Assembly: GCA_900553215.1 (NCBI GenBank)
Contig: USCJ01000036.1
Coordinates: 1-11,175 of the forward strand
DNA: 11,175 bases
Source: an uncultured Collinsella sp.
Lineage (GTDB): Bacteria > Actinomycetota > Coriobacteriia > Coriobacteriales > Coriobacteriaceae
Direction: 5' to 3'
The position numbers and the translations under genes are program-made. Numbering within the stretch: the first letter of the stretch is position 1; every line of letters begins with the position of its first letter. The notes beneath the pieces were generated by a model. That model was not told where the DNA came from. It saw nothing but the letters and a program-made list of their open reading frames with translations, and did no database searches. This document shows positions 1-7,352 of the stretch, piece by piece.

Positions 1-1
1 G

Positions 2-55
2 CTCTTTAACCGTCTGCCGGCCGATAACTACTACCGCGCCATCGATATCTCGTAA
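2..55 (+). CDS. brxB: Probable BrxB, C-terminal end only (partial)
   Basis: Only the last 17 codons are inside the window; they read LFNRLPADNYYRAIDIS followed by TAA at 53-55. The LFNR...YYRA pattern resembles my memory of the C-terminal tail of BrxB (DUF1788) proteins, small essential BREX components that act with PglX and PglZ. Position supports the call strongly: brxB is the gene immediately before brxC in type I BREX operons (brxA-brxB-brxC-pglX-pglZ-brxL). The gap to the brxC start is 78 bases with no obvious terminator or promoter, so co-transcription is likely. The short length limits what the sequence alone can prove. Confidence 0.6.
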   Translation, partial: LFNRLPADNYYRAIDIS

Positions 56-133
56 GCACGGCTCCCCGCATACAAGGCCCTGCCGCCGGTAACAACCCTT
101 TGCCATAACGTTCCCAAACCCAAAGGAGCACCC

Positions 134-3100
134 ATGGACAACACGATCATTCGCGACCTCTTTGCAAAAGACATCAACCGCTCCATCAACGGCGTGGTCA
201 AGGTCCAGGATTCAAAAGACGAGTCCATCCGCCAGGAGCTTGACGAGTACGTGGTGACGCGCGAGCTCCAGGGGCACTTTGCCACGTTCTTCAAGGCCTA
301 CGGCGATGCCATCGATGTGCCCACCGACAAGATTGGCGTGTGGATCAGCGGCTTCTTCGGTTCCGGTAAATCGCACTTCCTCAAGATGCTGAGCTACCTG
401 CTCGAGAATCGTCCGATCGGCGGTAAGAGCGCCATCCGCTACTTTGACGGCAAGATCGTCGACCCCATGGTCGCGGCTGCCATGGAGCGCGCCTGCTCGG
501 TGCCCACGCAGGCCATCCTCTTTAACATCGATAGCAAGGCGGGTCAGTGGAAGCAGGGCGATACGGCTCCCACGGCGCTGCTTCGCGGCTTTGAGCGCAT
601 GTTCTACGAGGCGCGCGGCTTCTACGGCGAGGACCTCAAGCTTGCAAAGCTCGAGGACTACATTGATTCCCTGGGCAAGACCCTGGAGTTCCGCGAGGCC
701 TTTGAGCGCGTCAATGGCGAGTCCTGGCTCCAGGCCCGCGACACCTACAGCTACTTTGAGGACGACGTCGTCGAGGTGCTGCAGAGCGTGCTCGGCATGA
801 GCGAAAAGGCCGCATGGAACTGGCTCGAGGGTTCTGAAGACGAGGTTTTGGCCCCCGATGTCTTTGCCAAAAAGGTTAAGGACTACGTGGACGCTCAGGC
901 CGCGGCCCACGGCGGCAACTTCCGTTTGCTCTTTATGGTCGACGAGGTGGGTCAGTTTATTACAAACGACCAGGACCCAAGCCTTATGCTGAGCCTTCAG
1001 ACCATCGTCGAGGAGCTGGGTGCCACCTGCGGTGGTCGCGTGTGGGTGATGGTTACGAGCCAGGAGGCCATCGACAACCTGAGCCTGCCCGTGGGCAACG
1101 ACTTTTCAAAGATCCAGGGCCGTTTCAATACCCGCCTTTCGCTCTCCAGCTCCAGCGTTGACGAGGTCATCCAGCGCCGTGTGCTCGAGAAGACCGCGCC
1201 GGCGGCCGATATGCTTGCACAGGTCTACGAGCAAGACGCCGCCGTGCTCAAAAACAACTTTACCTTTGAGGGTGGCTCGCGCTCCGACCTTGCCGGCTAC
1301 GCTAACTCCAAGGATTTTGTGGCCAGCTACCCGTTTGTGGGCTATCAGTTTAAGCTTCTGCCCGACGTCATGACCGAGGTGCGCAAGCACGGTGTCAAGG
1401 CCAAGCACATGTCCACGGGCGAGCGCTCCATGCTGAGTGCGTTCCAGGAGAGCGCTCAGGCCGTCCAGCGTGACCAGACCGGTGTACTCGTGCCGTTCTG
1501 GCGCTTCTTCGATACAATCTCCAAAGACCTTGAGCACGGCATCATCCAGGTCGTCGTCTGTGCGGAGCGCGCGGCTGAGAGCGGAGAAGGTCTTGAGCCC
1601 TACGACGTCCGGGTACTTAAGCTCCTGTACCTGATTCGTTACATCGGCTACGTCAAGGCCACGGTCGAGAACATCTCTACCCTGATGGTCGACAGCCTCG
1701 ACGTGGACAAGCGCGCCCTCAAGGACCGCGTCAAGGAGTCCCTTGCCCGCTTGGAGCGCGAGAACAAAGTGGCGCGACAGGGCGATACCTACAGCTTCCT
1801 CACCGACGAGGAGCAGGAAATTGCACAGGAGATTGCGCGGACCCCGATCGACAACGCGAAGGTGATCGAGTACATCAAGAAGCGCCTGTTCGACAGTATC
1901 TACAATGCGTACAAGTTCCATCGCGATCCTAATGACTTCCCCTTTGACCGCTACGTGGATGGCTCGATTCATGGATCCAGCAAGGGTGGTATGGAACTCT
2001 CCGTGGTGACCATGGCCGGCGACTTGGCACGCGCGGACGATGCCGAGCTAGCATTGAAATCAGTGGATAAGGCCATCGTGGCCTTGGGCGACGAGGTGGA
2101 TTATTGGGCCCCGCTCGTCAACGCCGCTAAGATTCGCATGTACGCCCAGACGCGCAATCTGCAGGAGCTACCGCCGAGTACCCGCCAGATTGTCGAGGCA
2201 AAAATGCGCGAGGCAGCCTATAACGAAAAAGAGGCCGATGCCCTTTTGAGCGAGGCCGTGCTCCATGCACGTTGCGCGGTCAACGGCCGCATGGTTGAGG
2301 TTCGCGCCACCAAACCCGCCCAGGTTTTTGAGCAGGTGCTCGCGCAACTGTGTGACGTTGTTTTTGAAAAGGCTGGCTACATCGGCGCGCCGGTTGAGGA
2401 CGATTCCGATATCCGCTCCACGCTGGCGGGCAACGTTCAAGCGGGTCTCGATGGCATGGACGCGGGCAACACGCGTGCGCTCAAGGAGGTCGAGGACTAC
2501 CTCAAGGTGCAGCATCAGCGCCATCTGGATACCGCTATGGGCGATATCCAGCGCCAGTACCAGCAAAGGCCCTTTGGCTGGCGCGAGGTCGACATCGCCA
2601 ATGTGGTGGCGCAACTTGTGGTGGAGCAGCGCGCGCAGGTGCTGTTTGGCGGACAGACGGTCCAAGCTAACGACAGCCGCATGGTGACACTCCTGCGCAA
2701 GTATGCCGATAAGGCCCAAGTGCGCCTTCGCGTGCGCATGAGCGACCGTTTGCTGCGCGCCACGGGCGAGCTTATGCGCGACCTATTTGACCTCAAGATC
2801 GTACCCTCCAACGAGGATAAGCTTGTGGCCGAGCTCAAGGAGCATCTTGAGGGGTTGCGCGAGACGTGCCTTGCTATGGCGCGCGACTACTACACGGGCA
2901 TCAAGCCGGCCTACCCGTATCCCGGTGAGGACGAGTGCGAGAAGATGCGCTCGGAGGTGGCCGACGTCCTTAAGGATCAGAACGCGGCTGAGGCGTTCTT
3001 GACCACGTTCACCAAGCACGAGGACCGCCTGCTCGACGCCAAGGAAGACTATGACAGGGTGGCTGAGTTTTTCGATTCCAACCAGCGCGCAACGTTTGAT

Positions 3101-3808
3101 CACGCCAAGGAATTTTTGAGTCGCACGGAGGGCATTGAGTATGCCTCCGACGACATTCCCAGCGCGGTGGAGAACGTGGCAAAGGTGCGTGAGATCCTCA
3201 AAGATCCCAAGCCCTACAGCCGCATTAAAGACCTGCAACCGCTGATGGCCCCCGTCGAGGAATACATTAAAAAGCTCCTGGGCATGCGCCGCAACGAGTT
3301 CTTGCATCGCATCGAGAACGACCTGCAGGACCTGCAGAAGCAGGCCGAGAGCCAAGATGGTTTTGTCAAGCAGGCCAAGGATGCCATAGCAGACGCCGGC
3401 ACCAAGTATGAGTCGTTCAAGAACCGCACCCACGGCGTCCAGAGCCTCAACGAGCTTAACGCCCTCGCGGCAAACTGGGAAAGCTGGACCATCACGGCGG
3501 CCAACAAGATATACGACGCCGTGGACGCCGCACGCGAGCGTATGGAAAACGAGCGCCGTTCCACCGAGGTCACCAGCACGGGTGAAGTGGTCAAAAAGAT
3601 CACCAACAAGGGCACCGCTACGCCAAGTCACGGTTCCGTTCCCGTGCCCGTGCCCAAGCCCCAGCGCAAGGTCAAATCTATGCGCCGCGCCGACCTGGCC
3701 AAGCCGAGTCGTCTCACAACCGCAGAGGACGTGGAGCGCTACGTGGACGACCTGCGAGCCTTCCTTATGCAGGCGCTTGCATCAAACGACGAGATCCGCA
3801 TTAACTAA
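134..3808 (+). CDS. brxC: BrxC, BREX AAA+-type ATPase
   Basis: A 1224-residue protein, the usual size for BrxC (about 1200). BrxC is the large P-loop ATPase of type I BREX; it is required for phage exclusion and for host methylation with BrxB, PglX and PglZ, in the cytoplasm. Seen in the sequence: N-terminal MDNTIIRDLFAKDINRSING, typical of the family; Walker A GFFGSGKS at residues 73-80; a Walker B-like LLFMVDEVGQF with D270-E271; then a long, mostly helical body with charged helices in the last third (about 900-1130) that may form coiled coils. A proline-rich linker (PVPVPKP, about residue 1170) leads to a conserved-looking tail with DVERYVDDLRAFLMQAL. The ATG at 134 is preceded by AAGGAG at 123-128 with 5-base spacing. 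Codon use is GC-rich throughout, with no frameshift. Family assignment is confident from motifs and operon order. Confidence 0.93.
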   Translation: MDNTIIRDLFAKDINRSINGVVKVQDSKDESIRQELDEYVVTRELQGHFATFFKAYGDAIDVPTDKIGVWISGFFGSGKSHFLKMLSYLLENRPIGGKSAIRYFDGKIVDPMVAAAMERACSVPTQAILFNIDSKAGQWKQGDTAPTALLRGFERMFYEARGFYGEDLKLAKLEDYIDSLGKTLEFREAFERVNGESWLQARDTYSYFEDDVVEVLQSVLGMSEKAAWNWLEGSEDEVLAPDVFAKKVKDYVDAQAAAHGGNFRLLFMVDEVGQFITNDQDPSLMLSLQTIVEELGATCGGRVWVMVTSQEAIDNLSLPVGNDFSKIQGRFNTRLSLSSSSVDEVIQRRVLEKTAPAADMLAQVYEQDAAVLKNNFTFEGGSRSDLAGYANSKDFVASYPFVGYQFKLLPDVMTEVRKHGVKAKHMSTGERSMLSAFQESAQAVQRDQTGVLVPFWRFFDTISKDLEHGIIQVVVCAERAAESGEGLEPYDVRVLKLLYLIRYIGYVKATVENISTLMVDSLDVDKRALKDRVKESLARLERENKVARQGDTYSFLTDEEQEIAQEIARTPIDNAKVIEYIKKRLFDSIYNAYKFHRDPNDFPFDRYVDGSIHGSSKGGMELSVVTMAGDLARADDAELALKSVDKAIVALGDEVDYWAPLVNAAKIRMYAQTRNLQELPPSTRQIVEAKMREAAYNEKEADALLSEAVLHARCAVNGRMVEVRATKPAQVFEQVLAQLCDVVFEKAGYIGAPVEDDSDIRSTLAGNVQAGLDGMDAGNTRALKEVEDYLKVQHQRHLDTAMGDIQRQYQQRPFGWREVDIANVVAQLVVEQRAQVLFGGQTVQANDSRMVTLLRKYADKAQVRLRVRMSDRLLRATGELMRDLFDLKIVPSNEDKLVAELKEHLEGLRETCLAMARDYYTGIKPAYPYPGEDECEKMRSEVADVLKDQNAAEAFLTTFTKHEDRLLDAKEDYDRVAEFFDSNQRATFDHAKEFLSRTEGIEYASDDIPSAVENVAKVREILKDPKPYSRIKDLQPLMAPVEEYIKKLLGMRRNEFLHRIENDLQDLQKQAESQDGFVKQAKDAIADAGTKYESFKNRTHGVQSLNELNALAANWESWTITAANKIYDAVDAARERMENERRSTEVTSTGEVVKKITNKGTATPSHGSVPVPVPKPQRKVKSMRRADLAKPSRLTTAEDVERYVDDLRAFLMQALASNDEIRIN

Positions 3809-3815
3809 CCCATTC

Positions 3816-3858
3816 AGCCGCCGGCGCCCAAGCATGCGCCGGCGGCTTATAGCGTTTT
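3816..3858 (+). terminator. Strong stem-loop between brxC and pglX; terminator or attenuator
   Basis: A perfect 12-bp inverted repeat lies in the brxC-pglX gap: AGCCGCCGGCGC at 3816-3827 and GCGCCGGCGGCT at 3836-3847, with an 8-base loop. The stem is almost entirely G-C. A short T4 run (3855-3858) follows after seven bases, so the classical immediate U-tract is absent. It starts 8 bases after the brxC stop, and the probable pglX ribosome binding site (AAAGG at 3860-3864) begins 12 bases after it. It may act as a partial terminator lowering pglX relative to brxC, as a processing or stabilising hairpin at the 3' end of brxC, or both. The hairpin is seen directly; its effect is inferred. Confidence 0.6.
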
Positions 3859-3874
3859 GAAAGGTACGGGAACC

Positions 3875-6352
3875 ATGAACGATTCCGCTCTCAAGAACTT
3901 CTGCACGTGGGCCCGCGTGGAACTTATTAACGGCGTGGAGGCGCAGATGGTGCGCTACGGCATCACTGAGCCTACGCTCGCGCCCGCTGGGTCCGAGATC
4001 GTCAACGGCCAGCCTCTGAGCCCGCTCGAAGTTGAGCAGCGCGACGAGCTGCTGCGCCTGCAGGCCGCAGAGGGGCACGACGCCCTGCGCGACCGTGCGG
4101 CCTACACCTGGTTCAACCGTATCGTGGCCATTCGCTTTATGGATGCACGCGGATGGCTCCCCAGCCGTATGCGCATGCTGAGCCGGGCTGACGGCAGCCA
4201 TGGCAGCGAGGCCGTGGAGAACGCCCTGGACGTGGAGATTTCCACGGCCGACCTCGAGCGCGTGGCGGAGCTCAAGATGGCGGGTTCCGACGAACCGCTG
4301 TGGCGCTATCTGTTTGTGGCTCAGTGCGAGGAACTTGCCGATTGCCTGTCAGGCGTCTTTGAACGCGTGGGCGGAGCCATGGAGCTGCTGTTGCCCCAGG
4401 GGCTCATGATGGCCGACGGCGTGGTGGGCAAACTCAACGCAGTCCTCACTGACGAGGACTGGCGCGAGGGCGTGACCGTTCTGGGCTGGATGTATCAGTA
4501 CTACAACGCTGACGTTAAAGACGAGTTCTTCAAGTCCAAGCGCAAAGCAACGGCGGCGGACATCGCTCCTGCCACGCAGCTTTTCACGCCCGAGTGGATC
4601 GTGCGCTACATGGTCGAGAACTCGCTCGGCCGCCTGTGGATGCTCAACAACCCCGGGAGCTCACTGCGCGAGCGCATGGAATATTACATCGAGCCAGATG
4701 CTGAGCACGAGGACTTCATCCGCATCTCGAGCCCCGAGGAAATAACCCTCTGTGACCCCGCATGCGGCTCGGGCCATATCCTGGTTTATGCGTTTGAGCT
4801 GCTCTTTGCCATGTACGAGGAGCGCGGCTATCGTGAGCGCGAGATTCCCGAGCTCATTCTTACTAAAAACCTTGCGGGCATGGAAATCGATTCCCGCGCG
4901 GCGCAGATCGCGGAGCTGGCGCTTGCCATGTGCGCCCGCGAGCATGACCGTCGCTTCTTTAGGCGCGGCGTCCGTGCCGACCTTATCGTGCTCTCGAGCA
5001 TTCCGCTAGGGGAGGACGAGCTGCCGGGAAACAAGAAACTCGCCGAGGAACTGAGTCATTTGGGCGAGATTGGCTCGCTTCTTAATCCTTCAGAGGACGA
5101 GATCGACGAGCTCAAGACTGCCGCGGCGAGCTGTTCCGACGATCTCTTTGCTTCTGCGATCAAAACTAAGCTCGAAAGCGCTGCCGCCATCTGCGAGAAG
5201 CTGTCCCGTCGTTTTACCTGCGTCGTGGCGAATCCTCCGTATATGGGCAGCAGCAGCTTTAACCCCTTTATGAGCAAATGGATCAAAAAGAACTACCCCG
5301 ACGTGAAGAGCGACCTCTGCACGTGCTTTATCGAGCGCGGCTTTAACCTTGTCGAGGACAAGGGCTACGCCGCTATGGTCACCATGCAGAGCTGGATGTT
5401 CCTGGGCAGCTTTGAGAAGATGCGCTCCTCGATCATCGAGGACAAGACGATCGTCTCGATGGCGCATCTCGGCCCCCGCGCATTCGACGCCATCGGCGGC
5501 GAGGTCGTCAACGTGACCGCCGACGTCATCTACAACGGCCGCGCGGCATACGAGGGCGTCTACGTGCGCCTTGTTGATATCAACGGCTCTGAGGCCAAGA
5601 GACTCAAATTGGTCGAGGCCATCCAAACCCCCCCCTGCGGCTGGTGCTACCGCCGTAACGCCGACACCTTCAAACAAATCCCCGGCACCCCCATAGCCTA
5701 CTGGGTTGGCGATAGTTTTCTTTTATATTGTGGTTTAGATAGCAGACTGTCGGATTTTGCCGATGTGCAGGAGGGTCTCAAGACCTCTGATAACGATCGC
5801 TTTATTCGGCACTGGTATGAAGTCCCTTATCAAAAAACCAACCTACAGTCCTCATCTATAAACGCAAAATGGGTTAAACACTCCAAGGGCGGTTCTTATA
5901 GAAAATGGTATGGCAATCAAGACGAAATCCTTCTTTTCGAAGACGGCGGAAAGGCGCTTAGGGAGTTGAAGCGGGCGTCATTAACGGGTCAGCAGAACTA
6001 TGGCAAAAAATGTGTGAGCTGGGGCCGCATTACTTCCGATCTGACCAGCTTCCGGTATTACGGGCCGGGCTTTATTCCTAATATGGCCGGCTTAGCGTTG
6101 TATCCTAAAGACGGTGACGATTTTCTGCCCCTATTGGCTCTCCTTAATTCGTCAATTGTTACTGAGTTTATTAAGGTCACGAATCCAACTTTAAATGTCC
6201 CTCCCGGGTGTGTATCTTCCATTCCTATGGCTAAAGAAATAGATGATGCTGCGAGCATCGTCACACTGGCTCGTCAATGTGTCGATTTTTCAAAGCTCGA
6301 CTGGGACTCGTTTGAAACCTCCTGGGGTTTTAAACGTAATCCTCTTGTCTAG
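3875..6352 (+). CDS. pglX: PglX N-terminal part: adenine methyltransferase core plus recognition region (split gene)
   Basis: Encodes 825 residues of the BREX DNA methyltransferase, which marks host DNA (N6-adenine at a non-palindromic site in studied type I systems) and supplies target specificity for exclusion. Seen: MNDSALKNFCTWARVELI, the typical family start; FTPEWIVRYMVENSLGRLWM near 235-255; SAM-binding motif I DPACGSGH from residue 294; catalytic motif IV NPPY at 453-456; the PGTPIAYW block ending near residue 610 that opens the recognition region; and a terminal FETSWGFKRNPLV at 813-825. Intact PglX continues for about 320 more residues; here TAG ends it and the remainder lies at 7353-8321. 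I chose ATG 3875 over TTG 3857 because it matches the family start and has AAAGG upstream. From about 5705 the DNA becomes AT-rich, unlike the first 1.8 kb. A C8 tract lies at 5628-5635. The protein should retain chemistry, but likely needs the C-terminal piece. Confidence 0.9.
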   Translation: MNDSALKNFCTWARVELINGVEAQMVRYGITEPTLAPAGSEIVNGQPLSPLEVEQRDELLRLQAAEGHDALRDRAAYTWFNRIVAIRFMDARGWLPSRMRMLSRADGSHGSEAVENALDVEISTADLERVAELKMAGSDEPLWRYLFVAQCEELADCLSGVFERVGGAMELLLPQGLMMADGVVGKLNAVLTDEDWREGVTVLGWMYQYYNADVKDEFFKSKRKATAADIAPATQLFTPEWIVRYMVENSLGRLWMLNNPGSSLRERMEYYIEPDAEHEDFIRISSPEEITLCDPACGSGHILVYAFELLFAMYEERGYREREIPELILTKNLAGMEIDSRAAQIAELALAMCAREHDRRFFRRGVRADLIVLSSIPLGEDELPGNKKLAEELSHLGEIGSLLNPSEDEIDELKTAAASCSDDLFASAIKTKLESAAAICEKLSRRFTCVVANPPYMGSSSFNPFMSKWIKKNYPDVKSDLCTCFIERGFNLVEDKGYAAMVTMQSWMFLGSFEKMRSSIIEDKTIVSMAHLGPRAFDAIGGEVVNVTADVIYNGRAAYEGVYVRLVDINGSEAKRLKLVEAIQTPPCGWCYRRNADTFKQIPGTPIAYWVGDSFLLYCGLDSRLSDFADVQEGLKTSDNDRFIRHWYEVPYQKTNLQSSSINAKWVKHSKGGSYRKWYGNQDEILLFEDGGKALRELKRASLTGQQNYGKKCVSWGRITSDLTSFRYYGPGFIPNMAGLALYPKDGDDFLPLLALLNSSIVTEFIKVTNPTLNVPPGCVSSIPMAKEIDDAASIVTLARQCVDFSKLDWDSFETSWGFKRNPLV
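5628..5635 (+). repeat. C8 homopolymer inside pglX
   Basis: Eight consecutive C residues encode part of QTPPCGW just before the recognition region. One extra C would bring TAA at 5656-5658 into frame; one lost C would bring TAG at 5694-5696 into frame. Either slip would yield a methyltransferase core with no recognition region. Tracts of this kind can phase-vary by slipped-strand mispairing; eight is at the short end for that. Confidence 0.9.
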
Positions 6353-6358
6353 GTGATC
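6351..6358 (+). promoter_or_regulatory. Ribosome binding site overlapping the pglX stop codon
   Basis: AGGTGATC matches the 3' end of 16S rRNA over eight bases and overlaps the TAG stop of the first pglX part. It lies at good spacing for a GTG at 6362 but includes the earlier in-frame GTG at 6353, so it decides in favour of 6362. The arrangement suggests translational coupling to pglX. Confidence 0.65.
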
Positions 6359-6361
6359 GTC

Positions 6362-7207
6362 GTGGCTGAAAAGAAGAAGCGCAAACCTGTCGATAAGAAT
6401 AAAATAGAATATGCCGAACCTAAGCCAAGTTGGATAAAGGCTGTTAAGGTTGATGACCATAACGACGTTATGGATTCTATTATTCAGTTTTTTCTGGTTG
6501 AATCTCCTTGTAAAGGTGTGAGTAGCAGAGGGCTATCGCTTCTTGATTATGGATGGGCCGATAGCAATCCTCCTAAATTAGGGTATCTCTACCGAAGATT
6601 ATTGGAAGTTGCCAATCTCTGCGATGGGTCGACGCTATTTACCGCCACACGAAAAGAAGAGATGAAAAAGAGGTTTGTTGATGCTGGTATGCCTGACAAT
6701 TTTGCTTCAACTTGTACCTCAAATCGCGTTGTGGCGCTCATCAGCAGCAATTTTGTGCTTGATATATTTCGGATTATTAGAAATTCGTTGGCACATTGTC
6801 GCTTTCAATTGGTCGATAAGAACGGTGTAGATTTCATTGCTTTTGAAAACGGTATGCCAGGAAAAGATCTCATTGGAGCGGATTCATTTGAGGTGAGTTC
6901 TCGTTTATTTCTTAAATGCAGCACGCTCATTGATTGGATTGCTGTGGTTAAGTCCGAGGCTATATACGAGGCGGAAGAAATTGCCCGCAAGAAAGAGACC
7001 TCAGAACGGGAGTGGGAAAACAAACGCCAATTAGTTTTGTCTCGAATATCGAAGGGATCTTACTCAAATAAAGATGATCTCGGGAAGGACTGTGAGCTAT
7101 CTAAGCGTAATTTAGATAAATTACTTGGCGAGCTGAAGGCTCAAGGGCTTATTGCTTATTCACGTTCTAATCGAAAATGGGAACATACTGGTGACGCAAA
7201 TCAGTGA
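6362..7207 (+). CDS. HEPN-like protein with C-terminal winged-helix-like end, nested between PglX halves
   Basis: I do not recognise this 281-residue protein as a named family. Seen: a lysine-rich start (AEKKKRKPVDKNK); a helical middle; RNSLAHCRF with R140 and H145, matching the R-x4-6-H active-site pattern of HEPN ribonucleases, preceded by a hydrophobic helix (NFVLDIFRII); a charged linker (about 198-218); and an end (about 220-278) that reads like a winged helix-turn-helix, with SKRNLDKLLGELKAQGLI as the candidate recognition helix. There are no signal peptide or membrane segments, and no nucleotidyltransferase (MNT) partner is visible nearby. It begins 9 bases after the pglX stop, in the same reading frame, and uses GTG with the ribosome binding site at 6351-6358. 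It is AT-rich like the recognition region before it. It may be an RNase toxin or a regulator linked to BREX; HEPN membership rests on one motif and predicted helices, so function is tentative. Confidence 0.55.
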   Translation: MAEKKKRKPVDKNKIEYAEPKPSWIKAVKVDDHNDVMDSIIQFFLVESPCKGVSSRGLSLLDYGWADSNPPKLGYLYRRLLEVANLCDGSTLFTATRKEEMKKRFVDAGMPDNFASTCTSNRVVALISSNFVLDIFRIIRNSLAHCRFQLVDKNGVDFIAFENGMPGKDLIGADSFEVSSRLFLKCSTLIDWIAVVKSEAIYEAEEIARKKETSEREWENKRQLVLSRISKGSYSNKDDLGKDCELSKRNLDKLLGELKAQGLIAYSRSNRKWEHTGDANQ

Positions 7208-7352
7208 GTAAGAGATGTTTCATCTTTGATTGCGAAGAACGGTGTGTCGGATGAGCTTCCAACGTTTTTTATCGCAAAGAGACTCGCTGTCTCTCGAAAG
7301 TGACCTTTTAAATGAAATTAGTCGGCGTTTTTAAATGAGAGGGCGGTCAAAT
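7208..7352 (+). other. Gap between HEPN-like gene and pglX C-terminal gene
   Basis: A 145-base AT-rich stretch with no convincing gene. A 27-codon open frame (MSFQRFLSQ..., ATG 7251 to TAA 7332-7334) is in frame with the downstream pglX part and separated from an in-frame ATG at 7335 by that TAA alone, but it lacks a ribosome binding site. A small inverted repeat AGAGAC/GTCTCT (7278-7283 and 7289-7294) has no following T-run. The stretch may be residual sequence from the recombination that split pglX. No promoter is clear. Confidence 0.5.
7337..7346 (+). promoter_or_regulatory. Ribosome binding site of the pglX C-terminal gene
   Basis: GAGAGGGCGG lies 6 bases upstream of ATG 7353. The earlier in-frame ATG at 7335 overlaps this site and has no Shine-Dalgarno-like sequence of its own, so 7353 is preferred. 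Its presence indicates that the C-terminal piece is translated as an independent protein. Confidence 0.6.

Noticed and set aside
7278..7294. AGAGAC/GTCTCT inverted repeat as a terminator
   Set aside because: The 6-bp stem has no following T-run and pglX resumes 59 bases later, so termination here is unlikely.
6341..7352. Simple frameshift or sequencing error splitting pglX
   Set aside because: The break contains about 1 kb with a complete gene, both halves are intact at their edges, and each has its own ribosome binding site.
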